Shown piece after piece: positions 34,116-46,806 of a DNA stretch of 64,000 nt. The translations under genes were made by a program, and so were the position numbers. Positions within the stretch are counted from its first letter, which is position 1. Each line of letters begins with the position of its first letter. Origin of the DNA: Carnegiea gigantea. Its lineage: Eukaryota > Streptophyta > Magnoliopsida > Caryophyllales > Cactaceae. The DNA lies in assembly GCA_029747015.1 (NCBI GenBank), contig JAKOGI010000356.1:100001-164000 (forward strand), written 5' to 3'. The notes below the pieces were generated by a model. That model did no database searches, had not been told where the DNA came from, and saw only the letters and a program-made list of their open reading frames with translations.

Positions 34116-34639
34116 AGTCCATTCAGCAGCTTTCTTAAAAAAAAAAAAGAAGCATTAGTTTAAGTTCTAAAACAAAGAAAAAAAAGTTACCAAAAAAACA
34201 CACCAAAAAAAAACCCGATCACAAATTGGTTTGATTAAATGGCTAATCTTTGCATTAGTCACATTAAAAAAAAAAGACAAAAGGGGCCTTAAAAAAATTG
34301 TAATGTCAAAAGGTATAACAAAAAGGGAAAAAAAAGGAAGCAAAGAAGAGGAACGCACAAAAGGACAAAAGAGAAGAGAAAGTCGCGAATTGCGACGAAG
34401 TTGGTCTCATGAGTTGAGTAGTTCAACATTAAATTGTCCAGCATAGCTTCTGCAAAAACGCCATTGTCGCTCAATTTTTTCTCTCCCCTCTCTCTCTCTG
34501 TGCAACAGAATCAACCATGAGTAATAACACCACCAAGGATCAAATTGACACTAATGATTGCAGGACATGATGAAGAGAAAGTGATGTTGAATTTGTGAAT
34601 AACGAGATCTTAGCCTAACGAGATCTTAGCCAACTGCTC
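34116..34639. other. Intergenic, A-rich, no gene seen
   Basis: Several A/T homopolymer runs and a CT-rich tract at 34475-34500; nothing recognisable on either strand. Confidence 0.5.
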
Positions 34640-34860
34640 TAACGAGATTTTAGGCAACTGCACTTACCGTAATCGAGAAAAATAAATCCACAACCACGGG
34701 GTAGGTATTTGTTGCCATTCTCCATCCACCCAACTAACGAGTTTCTGACTAACGAGATTTTAGCCAACTACTCCTACTGTAATCGAGAGAAATTAACCCA
34801 CAACCACGAGGTAGGTATTTGTTGCCATTCTCCATCCACCCAACTAACATCGTGCTTTTA
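34640..34860 (+). repeat. 110-bp tandem duplication upstream of TPS-2
   Basis: Two units, 34640-34749 and 34750-34859, each with TAACGAGATTTTAG, CCACAACCACG, GGTAGGTATTTGTTGCC and CATTCTCCATCCACCC. A third, shorter copy of the last part is at 35110-35153, and one at 57925-57955 before TPS-3. Confidence 0.85.
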
Positions 34861-34862
34861 TT

Positions 34863-34875
34863 AATATAAAAGGAC
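34863..34875 (+). promoter_or_regulatory. Extra TATA box from a duplicated TPS promoter
   Basis: TAATATAAAAGGACATTAATGC is nearly the same as the TATA region at 35163-35180 and 57973-57990, but no exon 1 follows it. It looks like a second core promoter about 300 bases upstream of the first. Confidence 0.6.
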
Positions 34876-35164
34876 ATTAATGCATAGGAAGTTGCTTATG
34901 AAACATTACTCGAATGAAAATTTGAAGAATGGAAGTAATTGACTAATTTTTTTCTCTTTTAATGATGCTAGCATGTTGTCTCTCGCACACAAATTTTTAC
35001 TTCGCTGTATATCCTCTATTGCCTTTTTTATTTTTGTCCGTATTTAGAGTTTTCTATCTCTTCTTAAAACAACCGGCAACATTAATAAATAACTTTTTTT
35101 TAAAAATTTACCACAGGGTATCTGTTGTCATTCTCCATCCACCCAACTAACATCCTCCTTAGTA

Positions 35165-35172
35165 ATATAAAA
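35165..35172 (+). promoter_or_regulatory. TATA box of TPS-2
   Basis: ATATAAAA lies about 90 bases upstream of the position of the start codon; the same sequence and spacing occur before TPS-3 (57975-57982). Confidence 0.7.
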
Positions 35173-35253
35173 GGACATCAACACATATGAAGCTGATTAC
35201 CTTCAAGCAATATAATTCCTCATAAAATTCAGAGCTAATTATATTGAATTATC

Positions 35254-38200
35254 AGGGAAAAGTCTGTTGGAGCAGTTGGACAAAATGCTTCATCAAAGGA
35301 GATAAAAAATTGCCCCCTTGCTCAATATCATCCGGATCTCTGGGGTGACCACTTCCTCAACTACACTCCCCCTCCTCAGGTAATAACAGTGGATCCCATT
35401 CGGGGTGCAACTGGAAATTATTCATTTGGGTCCACCAAGGATAATATAGAAAAAATGTTTGTTTTTTTAATAGAAAACGGAATTTTAAAAAGTCATACAA
35501 TATTTACATCGATAATCTCTTTATAAGAATAAATCTAAAGTAGGAAAGCAGATCTCTATTTCAGCAAGTTAATGGTAAATACACTTTTGACCAACTCAAT
35601 AGTTCTATACTTGTAGCATGACTTAAAAGAGAGGTGTCCTTCGAAATTATAACTTCAATGTTTTCTTAACTTGTAGAGCTCTCATCAATTTTCATTATGT
35701 TCTTGATGATAATATAGGACATCATATGCCAAGAAGAGCATGAACTTGATGAGGTCAAAAAAGAAGTACGGAACAAGCTTTTGATTGCAATTAAGAATCC
35801 AAAGGATAAACTCGGCTTCATCGATGCAATAGAAAGGCTTGGGGTGGCATATCACTTTGAAGAAGAAATAGGGATTATCCTGCAAGAATTTCATGACAAC
35901 TATAACCAGAAAAATGGTCTCTATGACGATCACCTTTATTATGTTTCTCTCAGATTTCGTCTCTTGAGGCAACATAGTTTTTATGCATCTAGTGGTAAGC
36001 TACTATTCAAGCTACTATATGTAACATTTAATTTTGTGCCTCTAGATACAAAAAGCGCACACACATATTTTGGTCGGCAAACATATGCATGCAAAGGTTG
36101 AGGTAAGAAAGATTCAAATTTAGGTCTCTAATTAGTTTCTCCTTAAGCGATTTTACTAGTTGAATTGACAAGCACGACAAGGTCTAGTTGAAATTTGACT
36201 ATTTGCAACACCTACATACACCAATACACACTTGAAATTAGTCCGTCAGGGGTGAGATTGTATACATTTAAACCTTTCCCAATTCCATGAAAGTGTCACA
36301 CAACATGAACGCCTCTCAACCCCTATCCAAAGTTTCAAAACTTCAATAGCCCTAGCAATATAGCAACGCTAACGCAACCAAGGCACGATTGTTAGATCCG
36401 TACAAATAGAATTAGAAGTTGGATCGTATAGCTTGATAGAATAATTTATGATTGTTAAAGCCACGAACATCGAACAATGTAATGATATTACTTTAATTTT
36501 TTTGAAACTAATAAAAATGAAATTCATGTTTAGGATCAGAACTAACAAAATTAGATTCCTCATATATGAATAAGAAAACAAATGATTCCAAAACTTACAC
36601 CGTGCTTGTGCAGATGTATTCGCCAAATTCAAAGATGAGAAGAATAGTTTTAAGGATGGGTTGATGTCAAGGGATGTGCAAGACCTATTAAGTTTGTATG
36701 AAGCAACATATCTAAGGGTGCATGGAGAGGACATCTTAGAAGAAGCTCTTGAGGTCACTAAAATTAAACTTGAAGAATTGGTACCTCATCTTGCACCTTC
36801 TCTAGCCAAACAAGTGCTACATGCTCTATCGCACCCTATGCGCAAAGCCCTTCCAAGAATGTATGCTAGGGAATTTATGTCTTTCTATCAAGAAGATGAG
36901 TTTCATGATCAAGTTCTACTCAAATTTGCAAAGCTCGATTTCAACATACTACAAAGGCAACACCAGCAAGAACTAAGCATTGTTTCAAGGTACACTACTT
37001 CATCAATCGATCTAACTGAAAGAATAATGTCGTTACTTCCAAAATTGTATTATACTAAGCCATGTAAGTGTCACATTTTGGAAAAAGGGAGAATTGATAG
37101 TAAAGAAACAACTAACCTTAAAAGAATTCATATTAACTTTTATTATCAAATTAGCATTTTTATTTTGCCCAAAAAAGTACATGACGTAGTTGAATGTTAG
37201 ATGACAGGGCCTAACTGTAGGAATCAAAGAGCACTTATAGAGATTCTTATATGCCGTTAACCTGGTGTTCATGTTAGCAACGACAAAGTTAATGAGTCCC
37301 CCCCCCCCCCCCCCCTCCCAACAAAACAAATGCAGATGGTGGAAAAAGGTAGATGTGGCAGTGAACTTCCCATTTGCAAGAGATAGGTTACCGGAATGCT
37401 ACTTTTGGATGGTTGGAGTGTACTATGAACCTCAGTATGCCTTGGGCAGGAGATTCGTCACCAAACTAGGTGCCATGACTATAATTCTGGATGACTTTTT
37501 TGACAACGTCTCTGGTATACAGGCAGAGTTAGAGCTCTTCACCCAAGCAATTCAGAGGTAATATTTCTTGATCTCCGTATACAATATCTATTGGAGTGTG
37601 ACAATGCGCTTGAGCATATATATATAAAAGCTTGAACCACCTTCTTCGATTGTTTGGCTTAGAAATAGTTAATTGGCATCAAGTTTTCGAAAGAGAATTT
37701 TCATAGTTTTTTTTTTTTTTGAATTTGGACCACCTTGCTAGGTGGGATATCAACGCCATGGATGGACTACCCAAGTACATGAAGATTTGGTTTCAAGAAT
37801 TACTCGAAGTGTATGATGAAATGGCAAAAGAACTAGCAACCATTGGGAGATCATCCACAGTAAGCTATGCCAAAAACGTAGTAAGTATATTGATGCCTAT
37901 TGAATTCTCATGGTTTCTCTATAATTATTAGAACATGTTGTATGGCCTTTAACTTGCTTTATGGGCGTTAAATTGTAGCATTGATAACAAACTTAATAAT
38001 AGCATCATCTTCTGCAGTTCTGATTACAATAATTTTTTAAAATTGTTATCTGTCCAAAAAAAATTAAAATTTTGGTTTGCTATCACATTAAGAGTTCTAG
38101 GCATTAATAGGATTGAAAGAGAACTCTAAAGATTGTGCTTCAACCGAATATATAGGTAGGGAAAAATAGTATATAAATTTGAGTACGATAGTGTTACATA

Positions 38201-38991
38201 ATTCTTATTTTGAAATGTTATATGTCTAAAGGGAAAAAAGGGTCATCCTGCTGTTCGTCACATGTAAAATCATTCTTAATTGGTCGCATAAACATAAGGC
38301 TTTATGTGAAAGAATTAGAATCGATGTCATTTATGGGCAGATGAAAGACGTAGTGAAGACCTATCATGAGGAATCAAAATGGCTGCCAGATTATCAAAGT
38401 AAGGGGTTGGCACCTACAATGGAAGAGTACATGAAAATTGCGTTTGATAGCACTACTTATCCTATGCTTACAATGGCATCATTTATCGGAATGGGAGAGA
38501 TCGCAACGGAGCAAGACTTTGATTGGTTGATTGGCAAACCACAAATGCTACGAGCTGCATGTCTCATATTAAGGTTCATGGCTGACATTGCTTCACATCA
38601 GGTAAAAAATCTAAGATGTAGGCATCAATTATGTTATAAAGTGTGGAACAAGTATCGAGGATGAATATTCTACGATGTAAACTTAATTTGCATGCAGTTT
38701 GAGCAGCAAAGGCAACATATACCTTCAGCAGCAGAATGCATGATTCAGGAGAATGGAGTCTCAGAGGAGGAGGCATGTAGGGAGCTCTACAAGCAAGTTG
38801 AAGATGCATGGAAGGATTTAAATGCTGCATTTTTTGATCCTCAGAGCCCTCCAACGCCTCTTCTTTTGTGTGTCCTCAACTTTGCTCGAGTTGTGGAGCT
38901 GCTTTACAAGGCCGAAGATGGCTTTACTAATTCTATCAACACCAAGCGTTACCTTGTTCCTTTGCTCGTCGACCCCGTACAAATCATATGA
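35254..38991 (+). pseudogene. TPS-2: sesquiterpene synthase-like gene (TPS-a), start codon and metal site lost
   Basis: Seven exons: 35254-35379, 35718-35994, 36614-36989, 37336-37557, 37742-37880, 38341-38601, 38698-38991. All junctions are GT-AG, and the frame is open for 564 codons. There is no plastid transit peptide, so the product would act in the cytosol on farnesyl diphosphate. Visible motifs: QYHPDLWGDHF near residue 25, an RDR motif (FARDR, 273-277), DDFFD at 312-316 for the Mg cluster, and the second metal motif at 461-469. Two lesions stand out. The codon aligned to the ATG of TPS-3 is AGG, with an in-frame TGA three codons upstream and no in-frame ATG before exon 3. The second metal motif reads ADIASHQFE, with Ala for the first Asp. 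It is probably non-functional as a cyclase. Confidence 0.88.
37294..37312 (+). repeat. Poly-C tract in intron 3 of TPS-2
   Basis: A run of about 18 C just upstream of the exon 4 acceptor. TPS-3 has a shorter C run followed by A at the same place (60038-60055). It replaces part of a normal pyrimidine tract. Confidence 0.9.
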
Positions 38992-40379
38992 CCAATTCAT
39001 TCACAATGGATCTTCATCAGTGAGGTCATGAATATTGGGTTTGATAGTAATCTGTTCTTAGTTTGAAGTGTTTGATAATAGCTTAAGAATGTAATGTCAT
39101 TGTTGCTCGTTGCGCTTATATTTGTGTGTGAGTACCTTGTTTCATCGCGCTCGTCAAAGTGTATTGTGATACGTTTGCAATCTCTAATTTAAATAATGAA
39201 AGAAGAATGTAAAATAAATGCCTACAAGATTTAATTTAAATTCTTCTTTGAAGAGTTTGTCATGTTGTTTATCGTCTTGTTGGTTATTTGTCTATTCGGA
39301 ATATATTCCTACAGAAATGGCTAAGGGAACACATATTAAGAGTGTGTCTAATTGTAAAATGGTTTTTTTGAAAAATAATTTTTACTTTTTCATTGTTTGA
39401 TAAAGCAAGTAATGGAAATCATTTTAATCCTAGAAAATAATTTTATATGAGAAGGGAGGAAGTAGATTTAATGAATTACACAACTTCAATTTCTATTATA
39501 TCGTTCTCTTCATCTTATTGTGTTTAACTATTTCTCCATTGATCTTCTTAAATCGCATTCTGTTACTTTAATTCATTATTTTATGCGCCATGCCTTGAAC
39601 CTTAGGCCTGGTCCCTCATGAACCGAATCGCTCAATATTACTAGGTGGACTTAACTAAAATTTTATCATTTGTCTCAAAAGACAATTCTTGAATCAAGAC
39701 TGAAGATTGGCCTTGCGGTTTGGAAAACACATCTATGCTTCTGGCCCAAACGACTTTAACTCTTTGGGTCAGTCCAAGTAATTCAACAATCGTCTAGCCT
39801 AGACGAGTATGCCTGTGCCTTTTGGGCTAATGGACATTCGTGCTCACTAGCCCAAACAATGAGCACGGTTGGGATCAATGAGCATGGTTGTTTCTTGAAC
39901 CAATTTGCCCCAATTTTAGCCAATCTTTGAAAATCTGGTTAATTCCCAAAAAACAAAAATATTAAAAGTACAGCCACAGAGTGAGTTTTTTTAGAACAAA
40001 AAAACTAACAAAACTAAAAATTTCCTCTTCTAACATGCCCTAAACCGAAGGGACATATGCTTCAATACAAGAGGATTGTTGAAAGGTCTCTAGGTAGTCC
40101 ATAGTCTGGAGATCCTTTGGCCCCATTAGTTTGAACCAAAGACAATAGGTCCGAGGGCAGAGGCATGGTATTGGGATGGGTTGCATCCAAAAATACCATT
40201 TCGTCGTCATGACAACCTCTATTGCTCAAGTCGAGAAACAAATTAAGTTACACTTTGGAAAAAAAGCATGCATCATATTCTTCTCTATAATACAAGTAGT
40301 GAAATTATAACCTAGTGTCAAACAAAAGAACAACAAAAAGGGAAAAGATAAATATCTTACAACAAGGCGGACTAAATTA
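38992..40379 (+). repeat. Downstream flank of TPS-2, shared with TPS-1 and TPS-3
   Basis: 38992-39250 resembles the 3' UTR-like DNA after TPS-1 and TPS-3. 39608-39680 is the uninterrupted form of the site where Copia-A sits beside TPS-1 and TPS-3. 39680-39900 and 40080-40370 match 18000-18415. No gene is seen. Confidence 0.7.
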
Positions 40380-41280
40380 ACTATCCAAAAATTAGATCTT
40401 TATACTTATTTTCAGATTAAAGATCTTGGCCCTGTAAAGTATTTCCTTAGTATTGAAGTGGCCTTCGAATTGTTCTTGTGTCAACGGAAATATGTCTTGG
40501 AGATTGTAGATAAGTGGGGACCCTTGATTGCTTCTCCTGTTGAAGAAAATCATAAATGGGCACTTGCTTCAGGAGAGTTATTTGATAATCCTATGGAATG
40601 TAAGAGGCTAATAATTAGCAGACTTATTTATTTGACAATCACTCGGTCGGAACTTGGTTACATTGTTCATGTCTTGTTACAAGTCATGCAAGCCCCGTAG
40701 ACTGAGCGCTTCAATGCCGCTAGACGTGTGCTCTGTTATCTTAAAGGCAGCCTAGGATTTGGCCTTTTGCTTTGTGCAGAGAGTAACTTACAATTATACG
40801 CTCACTGCGATTCTGATTGGGGTGCCTGCGCACTTGCACAACGACCATTGACTGGGTATTTTGTGACTCTTGGTGGGTCACCTATTTCATGAAAGACAAA
40901 GAAACAGACTATTGTGTCTCACTTTTCCTCGAAAACAGAGTTTCGATCTATGGCTACAACAACAAGTAAGTTAGTTTGGCTGAAGTCTCTTCTGGCCTCT
41001 CTTGGAGTCTTTCTTGATCAACGCATGAAATTGTTCTATGATAGTCAAGCAACAATGTATAATGCCAGGAATCCAGTGTTATATGACGGTACTCAACAAA
41101 TTGAGATCGATTGTCACTTTGTGCGTGACTAACTTGTTAGTGGAGATTTGGTGTTATCATCCCTCTAATCAGCAGCCAGCGGATATGTTTACCATGGCAC
41201 TTGGTACCAAACTATTTCTTCATTTACGTGACAGTTGGTCATGACAAACCCTTATGCCCCAACTTAAGGGGAGCATTATA
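40380..41280 (+). pseudogene. Copia-D: RT end and RNase H fragment
   Basis: The connection domain (YFQIKDLGPVKYFLSIEVA, then RLIISRLIYLTITRSEL) is followed by RNase H with HCDSDWGACALA and LTGYFVTLGGSPIS. Next come a modified FSSKTEFRSMA for SSAEAEYRAM and the tail QQIEIDCHFVRD. Several stops interrupt it. The purine tract AACTTAAGGGGAGC at about 41262-41275 marks the start of the 3' LTR. The 5' half of the element is missing. Confidence 0.83.
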
Positions 41281-43686
41281 GAATATATATTATTGCCATG
41301 ATTGTAATTATTCTTTCCTAATATTTGCAACTAGCTTGCCTAAGTAGTTACGATTATCTAGGGTTGCATCATACTTTTATTTGAGCCGCCAGGAGGCGTT
41401 TAGTACACAGCAAAAAAAAAACGAAGAGAGGGCATCAAGCCACTCAATGAAGAATATCAAAATTTCTCTTTGATTATTCGTCCAGAAGGCATGGTTGAGA
41501 CCAAAGTTCTCTATCTCATGTGCATTCTGATTAAGCAAAACTCTGCTATGCCAAACGGGAGCATATTTGCTAAACTTAGAAACATTAGCTAGGAAATCAG
41601 TAGATTGAGTCTAGACTTTAGGAATATTAGTAAGGAAAAATATTTGAAAAGTGATGACGGCCAGTCCAGGCAACTAAACTACAAAATTAAGCCGACTTGA
41701 TGCTATCACAATGTGGATCAATGATCAAAATGGGAACGATGCAGGTGAGTTACCTAAAAATGGGGATACAATTGAAGCCGGTTGGGGTTCATCACAATGT
41801 TGAATTCTTAAGAAGATGCACAGTAGGATGATCGGTGAGGACAATTCTCTAGAGAGAGATTATCTAAAACTCTATAGATAGAAAGAACCCTAAATCAGGA
41901 ACTTCTCATGGAGGGTTCCTCTCCCCCCCCCCCCCCCAACCGAAACCCCCTGATCTCATCTCTCCTCGGCTGCTGCAACCCCCACCACTTCAACAAACTA
42001 TGCTCTGTCTTCTATCCCAGTCTTTTGCCTCTATTGAAGACTCCCTCAATATTATCAGCAATGTCATTGACTATTTTAGTGGCACAATTCTAGGACATTG
42101 AGTGTTTTGAATGAAAGACAAAAGCTTCATTTGAATGCATTGGGTTACACTAACCAAATCTTGACTATACAAGAATAGAATATCAAAGTCAGATTAACTG
42201 ACTTTGGTTGTGATAGAATCATTTTTGTTAAAGACGACTTCTATGATATATTAGTTTATTCTTTGAGATATATTGCTATTAATAATTGTAGAAATAATCC
42301 TTTATTTATGTCTTAATGGATTATATCTTGTGATGCAATATATCATTGCCTATTATCCAAGATCTTGTAAAGATTTTTTTTTGGGTTTCAGTTTCAGAAA
42401 TTGTAATAAATCAATTTTGAGTTCATTTGTAAATTATTCTGATTGATTATAGTAAGATGTTTTGAGATCAAATCCAAGTTTTCTCTCAGCAATGAAGATC
42501 CAGTAAAATCGTCAATCAAGTGTCAATTTGGAAACATCAAGGTTCGGATTAGTGACATTGATTCTAGGTAAAATACATTGAAGAGTTGAGAAGAATAGCT
42601 CCAACGGTCAAGAATGTTTCAAATCTTTATAAAGGAGAGTAGAAGCATGTGGCAAAACACAAGAACGAATCACATCGTGACAAGAGCTCAAGTGCAGAAT
42701 ATTATCATCTAATAGTTCTTCAATTGAATATTTAAAAGGGAATTGTAACAACTAAGTTGGGAAACTTACGTGGGTAGCTAGGTATTGAGAGATCAATACT
42801 TAATGAGAATAACTACACATTGCGAGGTCAATACTTAAGGAGTTTGCTGACTAAGGTTCCTAGATCAAGTGAGATTTATTCCACAAATGTTAATAGCTTT
42901 CACCATTGGAATCTTCATTGCAAAATAGCATGTGGCCAGACTGCCTTTCTTCTTCTTGCTTGGACTTGATCTCCATAAGGGAACACCTTAATATGGCTGA
43001 AGCATCTCAAATAAGTCCTACCGATAATTTTACCGCTTAAATACAAATCGCAAGCCTAGAAGATGCAAGTTTTGTCAGATTATTATCAGCAAGGTCAACA
43101 TATGATGGAAAACATGCATCATAACTAAGATTTGATCTCCATAAATGGAAGGGCAGTTCATGAATCAAGGAAAAAGCATTTCCCTATGCAGTGGATTCCG
43201 ACTTCGATGATGGTAACATCATCGGATTTGCCACACCGCTAAGCTCCATTGAGGCCAAAATTGCATCTTACCCAGTATTTGACTTTCTTTTTTGATCTTG
43301 CATCTGCTGAATAGAGAAGAAAGATACTATTTGCGTTTTCACAATCAGATGCTTGCTTTCCTTGTCTTCTCTTGCCATCGTGCACCTCCCTCTGTGAGTA
43401 TGCTTTGATTGTGTTTATTTGTGGCTTAGTGTTTGCTATGGTTTCTTATTTGTTCATTTCATGGGCTATGTTTCTTGCTAATTGGATTAAGTGGTTTTGT
43501 TGCTTTTACTGCCTAACCCACACTGGCTATATAATGGTTACCTCACTCTTGGCTCACTCGCACCATCCCTCTAAGCCTTCGTCTCCTTTGTTTATCTCCT
43601 TGCCTACGTCTTGCATCCCCCCTAAGCCTTCATCCTTCAAACATGCCTTTGATTACAACCTTGATATCCTTCCCTCTACTTTAATA
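41281..43686. other. LTR remnant and anonymous DNA
   Basis: The first 100-150 bases are probably the 3' LTR of Copia-D, with an undefined end. The rest has no recognisable coding capacity. A poly-C tract lies at about 41922-41938. The 105-codon frame at 43372-43689 is hydrophobic in its first half and Pro/Ser-rich in its second, but resembles nothing I can name; it ends at the border of the next TIR element. Confidence 0.45.
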
Positions 43687-43992
43687 TAGACCTAGAAAAT
43701 AGGGAATTCGGTTCAAGTACAGGTCAGGCTAAAATTGAGTTGGGTCATGTTTCAGGTCAAGCGATATTTTGGGTCGGTTAAACTTTGGTTCGGGTTAACT
43801 TCGAGTCAACTAATTTTTCATTTAATAAGCTTATCATGCAAAAATAAACAAGTTTAGAAGAAATTTTAAGTCAGTCATGGTTCGGTTCAGATTGATTCGG
43901 ATCTACTTTTAGGTGTTTCAGATGTCGAGTCGGGTATGGGTCCAGGTTGTTTGGTTCAGGTCTTGGGTCTCGAGTCAGTTTTGTCAGGTCTA
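43687..43992. mobile_element. Small TIR element with TCGGGT repeats
   Basis: Left end TAGACCTAGAAAAT; reverse complement of the right end TAGACCTGACAAAACTG. The interior is degenerate TTCGGGTT/GGGTCAA repeats. The flanks CTTTAATA and TTCTAATG agree at 5 of 8 positions, a weak 8-bp duplication. Same family as 29618-29951. Confidence 0.62.
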
Positions 43993-46625
43993 TTCTAATG
44001 CATTTGAGTGGAAAGCTACAAGTGTTGTGGATGAAGGTGCAGCCGGAGGTTTTAGCTCTACCAATCTTCCTGCCAAGACCAACTCAAGACCTACTCGAGC
44101 TCTTTCATTTTTGAAATAGGAAGCTGTAGTCAGAATCCGACTGCTCTTCCAGTCCAAAGGGATAATTCTCGCCCTAACCAAGAGGACGTCCCTCTAGACC
44201 CCTCCCGTGGCAGCCTAAAGTGTTGTGAACATTTTGACTAGGGTAGATATGGGGGAATTTATTTCCACTATCTATCATTATTGCCAAAACCCAAGTTGAC
44301 CTGGAATTGTGCCAAGGGTCAAGTTGAATATATTGACCTTGGTAATAGTTGGAGCTTATTAAGGTTGGCTAATGTCAAGGATAAAATGTTGGTCTATAAT
44401 GGACACCCTAGTTTATCAATGGGCTTGATCTGGTCTCAAGATCATAGTCTCCTTTCTTTGATCCTTTCTCCACTAAAATTTGTAGGATTGAAAAATGGGT
44501 CCGAATTCTAAGACTCCCTTGGGCCCTTAGGAATTCTAGAGCAAGGAATCATGAGTCATCTACTCAAGCATGTGGGTGAAGTGATCAAACTCGACCAGCA
44601 CACTTTACTTGGGTAGAAAAGTAGGTTTGCTAGGGCTTTTCTTAATGTTGATATTACGAAGCCACTTCGAGGCAGCCTTAGAATTATCAATGGAACTCGA
44701 CTATTATTATTCCCCTTGTTTATGAGGAGTTGCATGAGGTTTATGCTCTATGTGGAAGTGAAGCCCATGCTCCAGAAGCATGCCCCAAATATCTGTCTAA
44801 GCAAAAATCAAGGTGGTAGTGGAAAAACTTGAGCAACACACTATCTCTTTGGTTGTTGTCTCTTCTACCCCTCACAAGGCTAATGCTCCTACTCCTTCTC
44901 TTGCTGACCGTTGGCTCATAGTTACTCCCAAAAAGAGAACTAGGACCAACATCGCCCCTACAACTTCTAAGACGAAGATTACTAATGGTGCCTCCTCCCC
45001 TAGCCCAGTTATTATCACTCCTCCCCCTAGCAACCTGTTATTGTTGTACCCAAGTCTCTTAGCATAATTTCTAATGAACTTGTTACTGAACCCCATCCAA
45101 ATTCAGCTACTTTTTCTGTCATTGAGCAGCCAAAGTGTCCCACTTCTCTCTTAGCTGATTCCAATATCCTTTTGACTGATGTTGCTCATGTGCAGAGTGC
45201 TACTTATGACCATGATTCAACCAATGAGGATACTTTGATTGCTGTGATTGAGAGTGGTGATGAAAAAACGGTGATGACATGGATGATGTTCTCTTAGATC
45301 TTGATTGGATTGAAGAAACTAATATGTCCATAGAGTCTTTAAAAAAGTGAAAGCTAGATGAGGATGGTGAGGAGTTCTCCTAACACCCTACTTATTAGGA
45401 ACCATGATTAACATATTGGTCGCCCATCCTAGTCAGAAGAGGAGAGTAAACCTCAGTTTTTAGTCTTTATGGTCCTAGATCTATTGAGTCTTGGATGTTT
45501 TCTCCCCCTTCCCCTTTTAGCTGGTATAGCTGTGGTTATGGTTGTATTATTTGCTGCACCTTTAGAAGCACGGATGTTGCTAAGGGAATGGGCTGTTTGG
45601 CACGAACGTACAACGGTATACCATCTTTATTGGTAATTTACATCCTTCATTATGGCTGGTAAATGTATATTTATGATATGTATTACCTTGCTATATTAGC
45701 CCTCTGCCACCTCCCGCAATGGTTTCTCTCTCTTGATTACACTAGAAACGGATTACGGAGGCAAAGGTATTCTCCTCTGACTATTGGTTGACGTGCACAG
45801 CTTAGTTCATTTGTGCACTTGTCAAAGCACTTTTCTATCTCTACTGTCGTTATTCTACATTCATTTATATAGAATTATTACATGGAATGCATGTAATCGA
45901 CTTGAGTGCATGCTCTTTGTATATGACAAAGTACCATTGGGTGACTCAAATAGTATACCCTAATACTATTTTCAAGAGCCAAATTCAGACGAACGAGATT
46001 AAAGATAGACACAATTATAAAAAGATTTTATTTTCACATGTGGATTTATGAAAATTTTGAGTTGGAATGTTCAAGGCATCCAGAAAGGGAAAACTATAGA
46101 AGAAGTGAAACACATTAAGAATATCTATCGCCCTGACTTAATTTTCTCAATTAAAATTATGGTCAATGAAGAGAATATACTCCGAATCTTCCCCAAATTG
46201 GGATTCGATAAGTAGGAAATATTATTTCATCCACAGCACAAATTGGGCAGAGTACCCATTATTTCATCCAGAGCACAAATTGGGCGGAGTACCTATTACC
46301 GCATTTGACAGACTTTTCACCTCAAAAAAAATGTATTAAAGGTCATCTCATATTGGTCAGCCTAGATCGGGTTTTAGCATGAAAAGACTGGGTATCCAAA
46401 TACCCCAAAGCACCGGTCCATCATGGTCCATTTACATTTTCAAACCACTCCTTTGTACTTTCAGACACTGAACCAACAGGGAAGATGCATAAGAATATAG
46501 CGGTCAAATTTCAGCAAAACTGGGTATAGTATCCTAAAGTCCAAAGCATCGTAGCTAAAAGCTAGGCGATGAGCACGAATGTCTTAACTAAACTAATTTT
46601 TTAAAATTTGGCCACTTATATTAGT
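43993..46625 (+). pseudogene. L1-type LINE: ORF1 relic and endonuclease start
   Basis: Around 44635-44800 the translation with shifts gives a VDITKPLRGSLRI block and YEELHEVYALCGSEAHAPEAC, the DUF4283/CCHC region of plant LINE ORF1. 44813-45350 is a Ser/Pro-rich tail. At 46049 a new frame begins MKILSWNVQGIQKGKTIEEV, the typical start of the plant L1 endonuclease, but it stops after some 55 codons. A 40-base tandem duplication is visible at about 46217-46300. The LINE would copy itself by target-primed reverse transcription; here it is broken in many places. Confidence 0.72.
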
Positions 46626-46644
46626 TCATAATGGTCTTTTCAAT

Positions 46645-46806
<162 letters not shown>

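Noticed and set aside
36369..36758. A 129-codon minus-strand frame over TPS-2 exon 3 (and the analogous 59033-59725)
   Set aside because: It is antisense to the TPS exon, which has conserved terpene synthase motifs and splice sites on the plus strand.
43372..43689. A 105-codon frame with a hydrophobic first half as a small membrane protein
   Set aside because: It is a single frame in decayed repeat DNA, stopping at a TIR-element border; no homologous motif or duplicated copy to support it.
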